Notes under the pieces: generated by a model
What the model saw: only the letters and a program-made list of their open reading frames with translations
Told to the model about the DNA's origin: nothing
Databases searched by the model: none
In this document: positions 50,485 to 58,382 of the stretch, one piece after another
Layout of the letters: each line of letters starts with the position of its first letter
How positions within the stretch are numbered: the first letter of the stretch is position 1
Assembly (NCBI RefSeq): GCF_030317145.1
Contig: NZ_JASZYE010000001.1
Coordinates: forward strand, 2,108,001-2,172,000
Source of the DNA: Variovorax flavidus
GTDB taxonomy: Bacteria > Pseudomonadota > Gammaproteobacteria > Burkholderiales > Burkholderiaceae_C
Reading direction: 5' to 3'
DNA length: 64,000 nt
Translations under genes and position numbers: made by a program

Positions 50485-51261
50485 TCAGATGCCGGCGTAC
50501 CACTCGTAGCCCCGGTCCTCCCAGTAGCCGCCCTTGCCGCCAAACAGTGCGCCGAATGCGTCGACGACTTCGATGCGCATCAGGTATTTCGCTTGCTTGT
50601 AGCCTAGCTGCCGCTCGACTCGCAGTCGCAGCGGCGCTCCATGCGCAACCGGCAGCGCCTTTCCATTCATGCCATACGCAAGGATCGTCTGCGGGTGGTA
50701 GGCGTCGAGCAGGTCGATGCTCTCGTAGTAGCGGCCACTGCCGTCGAGAGTCTTCTCCAGTTCGTCGGCGCAATGCAGCACCACATAGCGCGCTCCTGGC
50801 TTGAGGCCGGCGGCATCGAGCACGTGTGCCAGTGGAACCCCTTGCCATTTGCCGATGGCGCTCCAGCCTTCGACGCAATCGTGGCGCGTGATCTGGGTGC
50901 GGGAAGGAAAGCGTTTCAGCTCAGCGAGCGAGAGGCTTTGAGGGCGTTGCACCAAGCCGTCCACCTGCAGACGCCAGTCGACAAACTCATGCTCGAGCAG
51001 ATGCGCATACTCCTCTGAGTCGGGCATCTGGGTGCCATTGGCCCGGAAGACTGGCGACAGGTCGGCCTCGGCGTATTCGCGCGCCAGTCGCTGGCGAGGC
51101 AGCAGCGCACGCTGGGTCGCCATCGTCAGCCTTTCAGTGTCGCGCAGTACGGCATCCACATCGGCGTTCTGGACCAGGCGGTCGCAGCCAGCGAGGGCAA
51201 GCGCTCCTGCCCCTGACGCAATTCCGGTCAAGAACCTGCGGCGCGAAGATTGCAGTGTCAT
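50485..51261 (-). CDS. YedY/sulfite-oxidase-like molybdopterin oxidoreductase
   Basis: 258 residues. Tat leader SRRRFLTGIASGAGALALAGC, then a SUOX-fold domain with the Mo ligand Cys129 (ITRHDCVEGWSAIGKWQGVP). Exported to the periplasm carrying a molybdopterin cofactor. It overlaps the cytochrome b gene by ATGA; the pair resembles MsrP/MsrQ-like or other YedY modules in which a membrane cytochrome supplies electrons. The natural substrate cannot be read from the sequence. Confidence 0.9.
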   Translation of the reverse strand: MTLQSSRRRFLTGIASGAGALALAGCDRLVQNADVDAVLRDTERLTMATQRALLPRQRLAREYAEADLSPVFRANGTQMPDSEEYAHLLEHEFVDWRLQVDGLVQRPQSLSLAELKRFPSRTQITRHDCVEGWSAIGKWQGVPLAHVLDAAGLKPGARYVVLHCADELEKTLDGSGRYYESIDLLDAYHPQTILAYGMNGKALPVAHGAPLRLRVERQLGYKQAKYLMRIEVVDAFGALFGGKGGYWEDRGYEWYAGI

Positions 51262-52118
51262 GGAGAGACTCCTTCGTCATTGATCACGTAACGGCCACTG
51301 AGCATGGACCGCAGGTTGTTCCACAGTCCCGACACGATCACCATCACCACATGGACTACGACGAACAGGACCAGCAGGAACGCGCTGATGAAGTGCAGCG
51401 TGCGCGCGGAAGGGCGTCCGCCGAACAAATCGGGCAGGAAGTGAAATGTGGCGTCGAGCCCGGGCGACATCGTCAACCCGGTCAACACCATCAGTGGAAG
51501 CAGTCCGAACACGACCACCAAGTAGCTGAGCTTCTGCAGGACGTTGTAGCGTCGCGCCGCTTCGCCGCGAGCAAAGCGCAGCCGCGCATGGTCAAGAACC
51601 TCGTGCCACAAATGGCGGGCCGTCAGTTGACCCACACTCGGAAGAAAGTCGCGGCGAAAATGCCCGCTCCACAGCCCGTGCGTCAGGTAGATCAAGCCGT
51701 TGAAAACAAGCAGCCAGGCGAAGAACAGATGCCAGTGCCGGCCGGCGCCGAGGTCGTGGTACGACGGGATGGTCATCCAGGCCGGGAAGGCTCGTGAAGT
51801 GGCGCCATCGCCTTCCTCGGAGACGCCGAGAAACCCTGTGGTGCGAACGCTGACCGGGCCGATCTGAAGGAAGCCCTGCAGCGTATCGCCACTGGGCGTC
51901 GCACCTATTGCGATGAAGGCTGGGTCCGCATCGGCACCGTACTGTCCCCAGTACAGGCGCGGATGCGCATTGAAGATCTGCAACCCGCTCATCAGCAGGA
52001 ACGAGAGGCACGCCACGTTCAGCCAGTGGGTGATGCGCACGGTTGCCGAATGCCGTCGAATGAGTTGTCGACGCGCCGCAGGTGGCGTCGTCACAGGGCT
52101 AGGACTCGAAATGGTCAT
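51258..52118 (-). CDS. Cytochrome b561-like membrane protein
   Basis: 286 residues with at least four membrane spans and paired haem-ligand His in RITHWLNVACLSFLLMSG and HFISAFLLVLFVVVHVVMVI. It probably carries electrons between quinone and the exported molybdoenzyme encoded next. It is the middle gene of the TetR 1-controlled operon. Confidence 0.9.
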   Translation of the reverse strand: MTISSPSPVTTPPAARRQLIRRHSATVRITHWLNVACLSFLLMSGLQIFNAHPRLYWGQYGADADPAFIAIGATPSGDTLQGFLQIGPVSVRTTGFLGVSEEGDGATSRAFPAWMTIPSYHDLGAGRHWHLFFAWLLVFNGLIYLTHGLWSGHFRRDFLPSVGQLTARHLWHEVLDHARLRFARGEAARRYNVLQKLSYLVVVFGLLPLMVLTGLTMSPGLDATFHFLPDLFGGRPSARTLHFISAFLLVLFVVVHVVMVIVSGLWNNLRSMLSGRYVINDEGVSP

Positions 52119-52165
52119 GAATGATCCTTGCTGGCCAGCCGGGAGAACTGGCCAGGACGCGCTCC

Positions 52166-52801
52166 TTACATCGGGGGGACGACACCGTTCTTGCCAACAA
52201 CCACCTGGCCGGCAGACAGGCTGCCGTCGGTGCCTTTTTCGGTGGAGACAAAGACCACGGCGCCCGGCTTGACGTCTTCAGGCGTGGCCGGCGCGAGGGT
52301 GACGACCGGCGTGCCATCGGGGATCGAGATCTTCTTCTCCTGGCCGTGATAGTTGACAGTCACGGTGCTGCCACTGACCGACTTGACGGCATCGGCGACG
52401 GTCGCGTTCGTCATGGTGCTGTTGGGCTTCAGGTCCCACCCAAAGCTGCCTTCGCCCATGCCTTTGAGTTGCGGCGGCAGGATCAGCACTTCCAAGGCGC
52501 CATCGCCGCCTTGCGCCTTGGGCAGAGACGCAATGCCCACGTAATCACCGGGCTTGATGTCGCCGATGCTCGCCTTCGCTACCGCCGAGACCTTCCACCC
52601 AGCCTTGAGCGTCACGGTGACGGGCTTGCCTTCTCGAGAATTCACCTGAAGTTGATCTCCATTCAAGGAGACGACGGTGCCGCGAACGCGTACCTGGTCA
52701 GCCGGTCCGGCGAAAGCCGGCGAAGAGACGTTGACGGCGAGCAGCGTGGTGGTCACCGCGATGGCGAGAAGCTTGGAGGCTTTAGAGAATTGCATTGTCA
52801 T
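52166..52801 (-). CDS. Exported DUF5666-like protein
   Basis: 211 residues. Signal peptide (about 1-31, ending SSPAFA) and repeated OB-like beta segments, RGTVVSLNGDQLQVNSREGK and VKSVSGSTVTVNYHGQEKKI, as in DUF5666 proteins. Periplasmic, function unknown; often found beside cytochrome b/molybdoenzyme genes. Start 52801 or 52795. First gene of the operon, with a TetR-type palindrome upstream. Confidence 0.8.
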   Translation of the reverse strand: MTMQFSKASKLLAIAVTTTLLAVNVSSPAFAGPADQVRVRGTVVSLNGDQLQVNSREGKPVTVTLKAGWKVSAVAKASIGDIKPGDYVGIASLPKAQGGDGALEVLILPPQLKGMGEGSFGWDLKPNSTMTNATVADAVKSVSGSTVTVNYHGQEKKISIPDGTPVVTLAPATPEDVKPGAVVFVSTEKGTDGSLSAGQVVVGKNGVVPPM

Positions 52802-52901
52802 TTCCTATGCGACGCGAGGTCGCGGATTAAAGGGCGCGTCATTGAAAAGGCATCGAAAGCTGCGCCACTGTTCTTTCGAAGCAAGAGAAAGCCAGCAATC
52901 T

Positions 52902-52919
52902 CTATCTACTAGTTGATAG
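52902..52919. promoter_or_regulatory. TetR 1 operator upstream of the DUF5666/cytochrome b/YedY operon
   Basis: CTATC-T-ACTAGT-T-GATAG is a near-perfect palindrome. The same site in a slightly altered form (53571-53588) overlaps the TetR 1 promoter, so the regulator probably binds both. Confidence 0.65.
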
Positions 52920-52963
52920 AGACCGCAGCTAAATGAAGGGGTAAAGGCCGAAGGCTATCGACC

Positions 52964-53560
52964 TCAATGCCGACGATCTGGCACCAACTGCCTCACACCC
53001 TGCTGGACAACCGTGGCAAACGCCTCTGGGTCGCCATGCACTCGGGCTGCCAGCATGCCACCGTGGACGGCGGCCATCAGCGCCTCCGCCTCTGCCTGCG
53101 GAGTCGTACGCAACCGGAAGACCCCCTTTTCGGCGCCCTCTTTCAAGGTCGCCGTCAGCCATGCGGCCAAGTCCGAAAAATGGCCCCGAACTTCGACGGC
53201 CACTTCGTCGGGAATCGCAGCCAACTCCGAACCAAGCATTGCGAAGATGCAGAACGGTGACGACGCGTCGCGAATGCAGCCCTCCCAGTACCCGGTGTAT
53301 GCGCGAAGCCGGGCTAGTGGATCTGTCACCTGTTTTTCCAGCGCTGCCAAGCCCTCACGGCCTTGCTCGCGGTGCCGTTGAAGGACGGTTCGCACCAGTT
53401 CGGCCTTGCTGGGGAAGTGGTGGTGGATGCTGGCCTTGCTGATGTGTACTGCCGCCGAAATGTCGGCGTAGCTGAAGCCGTTGTACCCGCGCACTGCTAG
53501 GAGCGACCGGGCACATGTTGCGATCTCGGCTGCCCTGGGAGAGATTTCTGTTGAATCCAT
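52964..53560 (-). CDS. TetR/AcrR-family regulator (TetR 1)
   Basis: 198 residues. N-terminal helix-turn-helix GYNGFSYADISAAVHISKASIHHHFPSK (helices at about 28-55, shown only in part by family marks) and a C-terminal ligand domain. It is 162 bases upstream of the DUF5666 gene on the same strand, with matching palindromes before both. It probably represses itself and the operon. Confidence 0.92.
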   Translation of the reverse strand: MDSTEISPRAAEIATCARSLLAVRGYNGFSYADISAAVHISKASIHHHFPSKAELVRTVLQRHREQGREGLAALEKQVTDPLARLRAYTGYWEGCIRDASSPFCIFAMLGSELAAIPDEVAVEVRGHFSDLAAWLTATLKEGAEKGVFRLRTTPQAEAEALMAAVHGGMLAARVHGDPEAFATVVQQGVRQLVPDRRH

Positions 53561-53570
53561 GTCCAGTAGT

Positions 53571-53588
53571 CTACCTACTAGTTGGATG
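53571..53588. promoter_or_regulatory. TetR 1 autoregulatory operator
   Basis: CTACCTACTAGTTGGATG matches the operator at 52902-52919 at 14 of 18 positions with the ACTAGT centre conserved. It lies 11 bases upstream of the TetR 1 start codon. Confidence 0.6.
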
Positions 53589-53650
53589 ACGTCAAGTGGT
53601 CGACTGCTTTAGGGCTCATCGAGTCCAACTACTCGACGAACGGCGAGACG

Positions 53651-53687
53651 TATACGAAACATATATACTTCGCTATCGTTTCGTATA
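53651..53687. promoter_or_regulatory. A+T-rich inverted repeat before the ParD-like gene
   Basis: TATACGAAA (53651-53659) and TTTCGTATA (53679-53687) form a perfect 9-base inverted repeat with 19 bases between; an inner GTATA..TATAC pair lies in the left half. It stops 10 bases before the ATG at 53698. This is a plausible autoregulatory operator for an antitoxin-like protein. Confidence 0.55.
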
Positions 53688-53697
53688 TGAGTCACTG

Positions 53698-53952
53698 ATG
53701 GGTATCGTAAAAATTTCAGACCTGATGCACGAGAACCTGCGAGTAGCGGGGAACGCTCTCAGCAGGTCTATCAATGCACAAGCAGAGCATTGGATGCGAG
53801 TCGGCATGCTGACCGAGATGCACCCGGAGTTGGACCACAGAGAAATCTGCCAACTGCTGATACGTGCTGAACTGGCGGGGGGCCTGGATATCGCCGGGGC
53901 TGTCACGGCCCAACTGGGCAAACCCCGCGCATCCTCCACCGGAAAACACTAG
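53698..53952 (+). CDS. ParD-like antitoxin-family protein
   Basis: 84 residues from the ATG at 53698. The core VKISDLMHENLRVAGNALSRSINAQAEHWMRVGML (positions about 4-38) follows the ParD-like family, which resembles a ribbon-helix-helix DNA-binding antitoxin. No ParE toxin follows; instead its TAG overlaps the GTG start of methionine aminopeptidase by one base. This ParD-like/map pairing occurs in other Proteobacteria. Confidence 0.75.
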   Translation: MGIVKISDLMHENLRVAGNALSRSINAQAEHWMRVGMLTEMHPELDHREICQLLIRAELAGGLDIAGAVTAQLGKPRASSTGKH

Positions 53953-54731
53953 TGGCCCACGGCATTTCCATCAAGTCCGCCGAGGACATCGGGAAGGCGC
54001 GGCGGGCCGGCGGGCTTGCTGCAGCGGTCCTCAGCATGGTCGAGCCCTACGTGGTACCAGGGGTGAGCACGGAGACGCTCGACCGAATCTGCCACGACTA
54101 CATCGTGAACGTCCAGGGCGCCATTCCAGCCAACGTGGGGTATCTCGGATATCCGAAAACCATCCTGACCTCCGTCAACCAGGTTGTTTGTCACGGCATT
54201 CCCTCGCCCGACCGGATTCTGCAGAAGGGCGACATCGTCAACATCGATGTCGCCGTCATCAAGGATGGCTGGTTCGGCGACACCAGTCGCATGTACTTCG
54301 TCGGGGCCCCCAGTGTGTTGGCGCGGCGCCTGGTGGAGACGACGTACGAAGCCATGCTGGCGGGAATCCGGCAGGTCAAGCCTGGAGCGACTCTCGGCGA
54401 TATTGGCCATGCCATCCAGTCGGTCGCTCACCGGGAGCACTTCAGCGTGGTGCGCGAATACTGCGGGCACGGCATCGGGCAGGTCTACCACGAGAAACCC
54501 GACGTGCTGCACTACGGACAGCGCGGGCAAGGGCTCAAGCTGGAACCCGGGATGGTCTTCACCATCGAGCCGATGCTCAACGCGGGCAAACGCGAAACCA
54601 GGCAACTGGCCGACGGGTGGACAGTCGTGACGAAGGACAGGTCTTTGTCCGCCCAGTGGGAACACATGGTCGCTGTGACACCCGAGGGGTTTGAAGTGCT
54701 TACGGCTTGGCCACCAAGCATTCAGTTGTGA
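53952..54731 (+). CDS. map: Type I methionine aminopeptidase
   Basis: 259 residues, GTG start overlapping the ParD-like stop (TAGTG). The two-metal site is complete: Asp99 (VNIDVAV), Asp110 (FGDTSRMY), His173 (GHGIG), Glu206 (FTIEPM) and Glu237 (QWEHMV), with His81 in the substrate pocket. It removes the initiator methionine from new proteins. It is not in the usual ribosomal-protein context, so this is likely a second copy, tied to the ParD-like gene. Confidence 0.92.
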   Translation: MAHGISIKSAEDIGKARRAGGLAAAVLSMVEPYVVPGVSTETLDRICHDYIVNVQGAIPANVGYLGYPKTILTSVNQVVCHGIPSPDRILQKGDIVNIDVAVIKDGWFGDTSRMYFVGAPSVLARRLVETTYEAMLAGIRQVKPGATLGDIGHAIQSVAHREHFSVVREYCGHGIGQVYHEKPDVLHYGQRGQGLKLEPGMVFTIEPMLNAGKRETRQLADGWTVVTKDRSLSAQWEHMVAVTPEGFEVLTAWPPSIQL

Positions 54732-54747
54732 TCACTTCCCCTCTTTC

Positions 54748-55803
54748 TCACGCCACTGATTCCGCGGGCGCGTCGATGCGAGCGTCCATCCCGCCGGTGA
54801 TGAGATCCCGAATCCGCGGGTCGTTGAGCACCGTGTGGGGATAGACCATCGGAATCGCGCTGACGTCGTCGAGAATCGCAGCCTGCTCGACCGACAGCCT
54901 CACCTCGGCTGCGGCGAGATTGGCTTGGAGCTGCAACAGGGTTCGTGGGCCGATGATTGGCAGCGCTCCCTTGCTGGCGACCCAGGCAATGGCGACCTCG
55001 CCGGGAGTCACGCCAATCTCGTCCGCGACAACGATCAAAGTGTCGAGGATCGCGCTGCGCTGGGCAGAGTTTTCCGGCTGGAACCCTGCACCCGCCCATG
55101 CCTCGTCCCGCCCCTTCTCGCGATTGCGCTCACGATATTTGCCCGTGAGCAGGCCGCCGCCGAGGGGCGAGAAGGCAACCACCCCAAGACCCAGCGCCCG
55201 GCTGACGGGGAGAAGCTCCTGCTCGGTCGCGCGTTGAACCAGGCTGTGCTCGACCTGCAAGCCTGCAATGGGAATGGCACCGCGCAGTTCGGCGATGGTG
55301 GCGGCCCGTGCGACTCGCCAAGCTGGGAAGTTCGACAAGCCCGCGTACAGGATCTTGCCGGCGCGGACCAGGTCGTCGAAGCCCCGCACGATCTCCTCGA
55401 GCGGAGTGACGCCATCATCGACATGCGCCCAATACATGTCGATGCGATCCGTCTTGAGTCGCCGCAGGCTGGCTTCGACTGAGGTGACCATGGCCTGCCG
55501 GCTGTTGCCGGTGGCAAGAATGCCGGAGCCAGCGTCCGTCTTGACGGCGAATTTTGTGGCAAGCACGAATTCATTGCGACGTCCGGTCAGCAGTTCACCC
55601 AGCACCTCTTCGGACTGGCCCTCCTGATAGCCGTTCGCGGTATCGATGAAGTTTCCTCCGGCCTCTGCATAGGCATCCAGGATCCGGCGCGCTTCATCGC
55701 GCTCCGCGCCATGACCGCCTCAGCGCGTGCCGAAGTTCGCTGTGCCGAGGACGAGCTCGGAGACTCGAAGCCCGGTGTGCTCGCCAAAAACCTTGTATCG
55801 CAT
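54748..55803 (-). pseudogene. Aldo/keto reductase interrupted by an in-frame stop
   Basis: The frame opens at an ATG (55803) with AAAGGA upstream and reads MRYKVFGEHTGLRVSELVL, GTANFGTR, then TGA at codon 28 (55722-55720), where the family has Trp. The same frame continues without shift: ERDEARRILDAYAEAGGNFID, catalytic-region segments DRIDMYWAHVD and NADP-binding parts to the stop at 54748. Everything after codon 28 is intact and no later start replaces the lost N-terminal barrel strand. A recent nonsense mutation (TGG to TGA), a sequencing error, or readthrough would each explain it. Confidence 0.8.
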
Positions 55804-55884
55804 GTCATTCCTTTGTAGTGGCGCGATGGAAGTCGTGTGCCCCAAGCCTCGCGCTAGAAGCTCGGGAAATTTATGATTGCGGTC

Positions 55885-55898
55885 ACAATGTATATTGT
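55885..55898. promoter_or_regulatory. Probable TetR 2 operator between TetR 2 and the aldo/keto reductase
   Basis: ACAAT-GTAT-ATTGT is a perfect 5-base inverted repeat in an A+T-rich stretch between the two divergent genes, suited to control of both by the TetR protein. Confidence 0.5.
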
Positions 55899-55949
55899 AT
55901 TAATGGCGATTGCAACTAAACTGAGAATCCCAGACCAGGAGTGCTTCGA

Positions 55950-56555
55950 ATGCGTGTACCGAAAGAGAGGGCGGTGGAGAACCGCGTGTCGCTTCTTCAG
56001 GCGGCAAGTCGGCTATTCAGGGAGCGTGGGATCGATGGCGTCGGCGTTGCTGAAGTGGCGAGGGCGGCAGGACTGACACACGGTGCGCTTTATGCGCACT
56101 TCCCATCCAAGGAAGCACTCGCGGCCGAGGCTTTCTCGCATGGTTTCAATGCCAATCTGGCAGCCGCCCAAGGAGCAAAGCGCGAACGCCAGCCCACATT
56201 CGAGGAGCATCTGGACGACCTGCTTTCGCTTGATGCCCGCGACGGGATAGCGGTGGGTTGCCCCATGACGGCGTCCGCCAGCGAGGTTGCGCGGCAAGGA
56301 GAGGCCGTCAGTGCCAACTTTGCAGACGCCTTCGAGCAAGTCGTGAAGATTCTGGAAGTTTCACTGGGTGACGCGCTAACGCCAGTCAAACGCCGGCGGC
56401 TCGCAGTCTCGACTGTCGCGGCCAAGATCGGTGCAATCGCCGTATCGCGCGCGGTGGCCAAGTCGAACTGTGCGCTGGCGGACGAAGTCCTTACCGCCAC
56501 TAAGAGGACGATGCTGAAGGTGCGAAAAGCTGAAACCACGACACGCCGCGACTAG
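55950..56555 (+). CDS. TetR/AcrR-family regulator (TetR 2)
   Basis: 201 residues from the ATG at 55950, which has CAGGAG upstream. Helix-turn-helix: GIDGVGVAEVARAAGLTHGALYAHF (about 30-54). The C-terminal ligand domain holds GCPMTASASEVARQGEAV, typical of the group that controls divergent oxidoreductases. Its divergent partner is the broken aldo/keto reductase gene, so part of its regulon may be lost. Confidence 0.92.
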   Translation: MRVPKERAVENRVSLLQAASRLFRERGIDGVGVAEVARAAGLTHGALYAHFPSKEALAAEAFSHGFNANLAAAQGAKRERQPTFEEHLDDLLSLDARDGIAVGCPMTASASEVARQGEAVSANFADAFEQVVKILEVSLGDALTPVKRRRLAVSTVAAKIGAIAVSRAVAKSNCALADEVLTATKRTMLKVRKAETTTRRD

Positions 56556-56690
56556 CTGAACCGCAGGGGTTCGAGCAGCGAGGCGAGTACGAATCGCAGT
56601 GAACAGCGGTGGCCTTGATCGCGGCCAAGATCGGCAGCACGCCGCAGACATTGCCTGTCAGCGCTGGCTGTACGCGGCCGTTCACTTCAC

Positions 56691-57050
56691 CTAAGCGGAA
56701 GATGAAGTCCCTTCCAACACGATGTCGCGCTCGCCGCCTGATTGCACCATGATGTACTCGACCAAATCGCTGGTTTCGTTCTTGACATGATGGAGAACCC
56801 CTGCGGGAATCGCGTAGTACTCATTTGCCTCGAGTTTGTATACCTTCTCGCCACGCTTCACCTCTACCGTTAGCAACCCGCGCACCACCATGAGCCGATC
56901 GCTGACATTCGAGTGGTGATGCCACTGCGTTTCGCCACCGGGGAACACAGTGGTCTTCGAGACCCAGCACCCGTCCTCCTTAAGCAATGTCTGATATTGG
57001 ACCTTGCTGCTAGCAAGCGGAATTTCAGCATCATCGATTGCTGCCGTCAT
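56691..57050 (-). CDS. Single-domain cupin protein
   Basis: 119 residues, cytoplasmic. Metal-site motif WHHHSNVSDRLMVVRGLLTVE (His cluster at about 43-45) and the second motif PAGVLHHVKN. The function is unknown; such cupins bind or isomerise small metabolites. It ends toward TetR 2 and stands alone between regulators. Confidence 0.8.
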   Translation of the reverse strand: MTAAIDDAEIPLASSKVQYQTLLKEDGCWVSKTTVFPGGETQWHHHSNVSDRLMVVRGLLTVEVKRGEKVYKLEANEYYAIPAGVLHHVKNETSDLVEYIMVQSGGERDIVLEGTSSSA

Positions 57051-57246
57051 GAGACTTTCCTAATCATGGGAAAAATTATGCAACGGGCTAAATAGCAGCA
57101 TTCCGGGGTTGGTATCAATGAAGACCGTAGCCGCCCCCTTCGTTCGGCGCCCAATTGACCCCGAATCAGGGGCTCACTCAACGCACTTCCGGCAGCGAAG
57201 CCTTGGGTGTGACTGGTCCGTTCTATCGTTCCCGTGCCGCACACCA

Positions 57247-58242
57247 TCAACTCGACTCAACGCCGCGCTGCTTCCTTTTGGGCTCTGAATCTTGCAGGCA
57301 GATCTCGCGCAAAGATCCGGCAAACAGCTGTTCGGCTGCGCGTTGGAGCCCTTGTGCCCGTGTGAACATGGCAATGGGTGGCAGCGTCCAGTCGAAGGAG
57401 TACGGCACGATCACGACGCCCGTCGTGCGCACCAGTTCCTCCGCGATGTCTGCAGGCACGATGGACACCGCGCGCTCATTTGCTCCGACCATCTCACCAA
57501 TCAGTTTGGACGAATAGCTCTCCACAATGGGCGACGGAGGCCTGAGACCGTGCGAAAGAAAGATATCTGCAACCTGGTCTCGCATTGGCGTGTGGGGCGC
57601 GCCAAGTACCCAGTCCAGATCTGCCAGCATGTGCCAATCCAGGCGAATTCGACCCAACCGAGCAGCCAGCCGTCGACTCGCAATCAGTCGTGGTTGCTGA
57701 CGATAGAGAACCTCAAAGGTCATCTGCTCCAGGTCCACCGCAGCGGAGGCCCGGCCTATGACGATGTCGAGGGTATGGTCACGCAACTGCCGAAGCAACT
57801 GGTCACTCGTGCCTTCATGAATCGTAACGGTTAGTCGTTGGGATCCATCGGGAGACGTGCGCTGGATTGCAGCCGAAAGCAATTGACCGGAGATGAAGGC
57901 AACCACACCAATATGAAGGTGAGCCGCTCGCCCTGACGCGACTGTTTCCATGTCGCGCACAAGATGATCGAGGTCATGGACCATGGCTCGTGCCCTAGCA
58001 AGGACGACCCTTCCCAAAGCAGTCGGCACCATGCCGCGCGCCGAGCGATCAAACAAGGAGCCCCCGAACATGCCTTCCAGATCAGCCAGGGCATTCGTGA
58101 CCGCGGGCTGGCTGCTCGCCGTGTGCTCAGCCGCACGCGTCAGCGAACCATGCTTCTCGATCTCAAGCAACAGGATCAAGTGCCGCATCTTGAGGCGCGC
58201 GCTGAGCCTCCTAACCGTGTCGCCCGGCTCGAATGGGCTCAT
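57247..58242 (-). CDS. LysR-type transcriptional regulator (LysR 5)
   Basis: 331 residues: winged helix at about 15-75 (LILLLEIEKHGSLTRAAEHT, SQPAVTNALADLE) and a substrate-binding domain. It resembles the GbpR/CbbR-like subgroup that starts RLSARLKMRHL. Divergent from the malic enzyme gene, with a LysR-like palindrome between them. Confidence 0.92.
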   Translation of the reverse strand: MSPFEPGDTVRRLSARLKMRHLILLLEIEKHGSLTRAAEHTASSQPAVTNALADLEGMFGGSLFDRSARGMVPTALGRVVLARARAMVHDLDHLVRDMETVASGRAAHLHIGVVAFISGQLLSAAIQRTSPDGSQRLTVTIHEGTSDQLLRQLRDHTLDIVIGRASAAVDLEQMTFEVLYRQQPRLIASRRLAARLGRIRLDWHMLADLDWVLGAPHTPMRDQVADIFLSHGLRPPSPIVESYSSKLIGEMVGANERAVSIVPADIAEELVRTTGVVIVPYSFDWTLPPIAMFTRAQGLQRAAEQLFAGSLREICLQDSEPKRKQRGVESS

Positions 58243-58255
58243 AGAACTTCGATGC

Positions 58256-58273
58256 CATCATGAAAATATGATG
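58256..58273. promoter_or_regulatory. LysR 5 box between LysR 5 and the malic enzyme
   Basis: CATCAT-GAAAAT-ATGATG is a perfect 6-base inverted repeat with the T-N11-A form of LysR sites, starting 14 bases upstream of the LysR 5 ATG. Confidence 0.5.
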
Positions 58274-58382
58274 TGACGATACTAAATCAAAATGATCTTC
58301 TGATGCCTTCTCCATAGACTTGTGGCGAGCCGGGACACAACGAACGACTCGGCGTTTCGGCGACACAAGCTAAGGACTGGAC

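Noticed and set aside
56500..56685. 61-codon minus-strand frame between TetR 2 and the cupin
   Set aside because: It overlaps the TetR 2 end, has no ribosome site and no recognisable motif.
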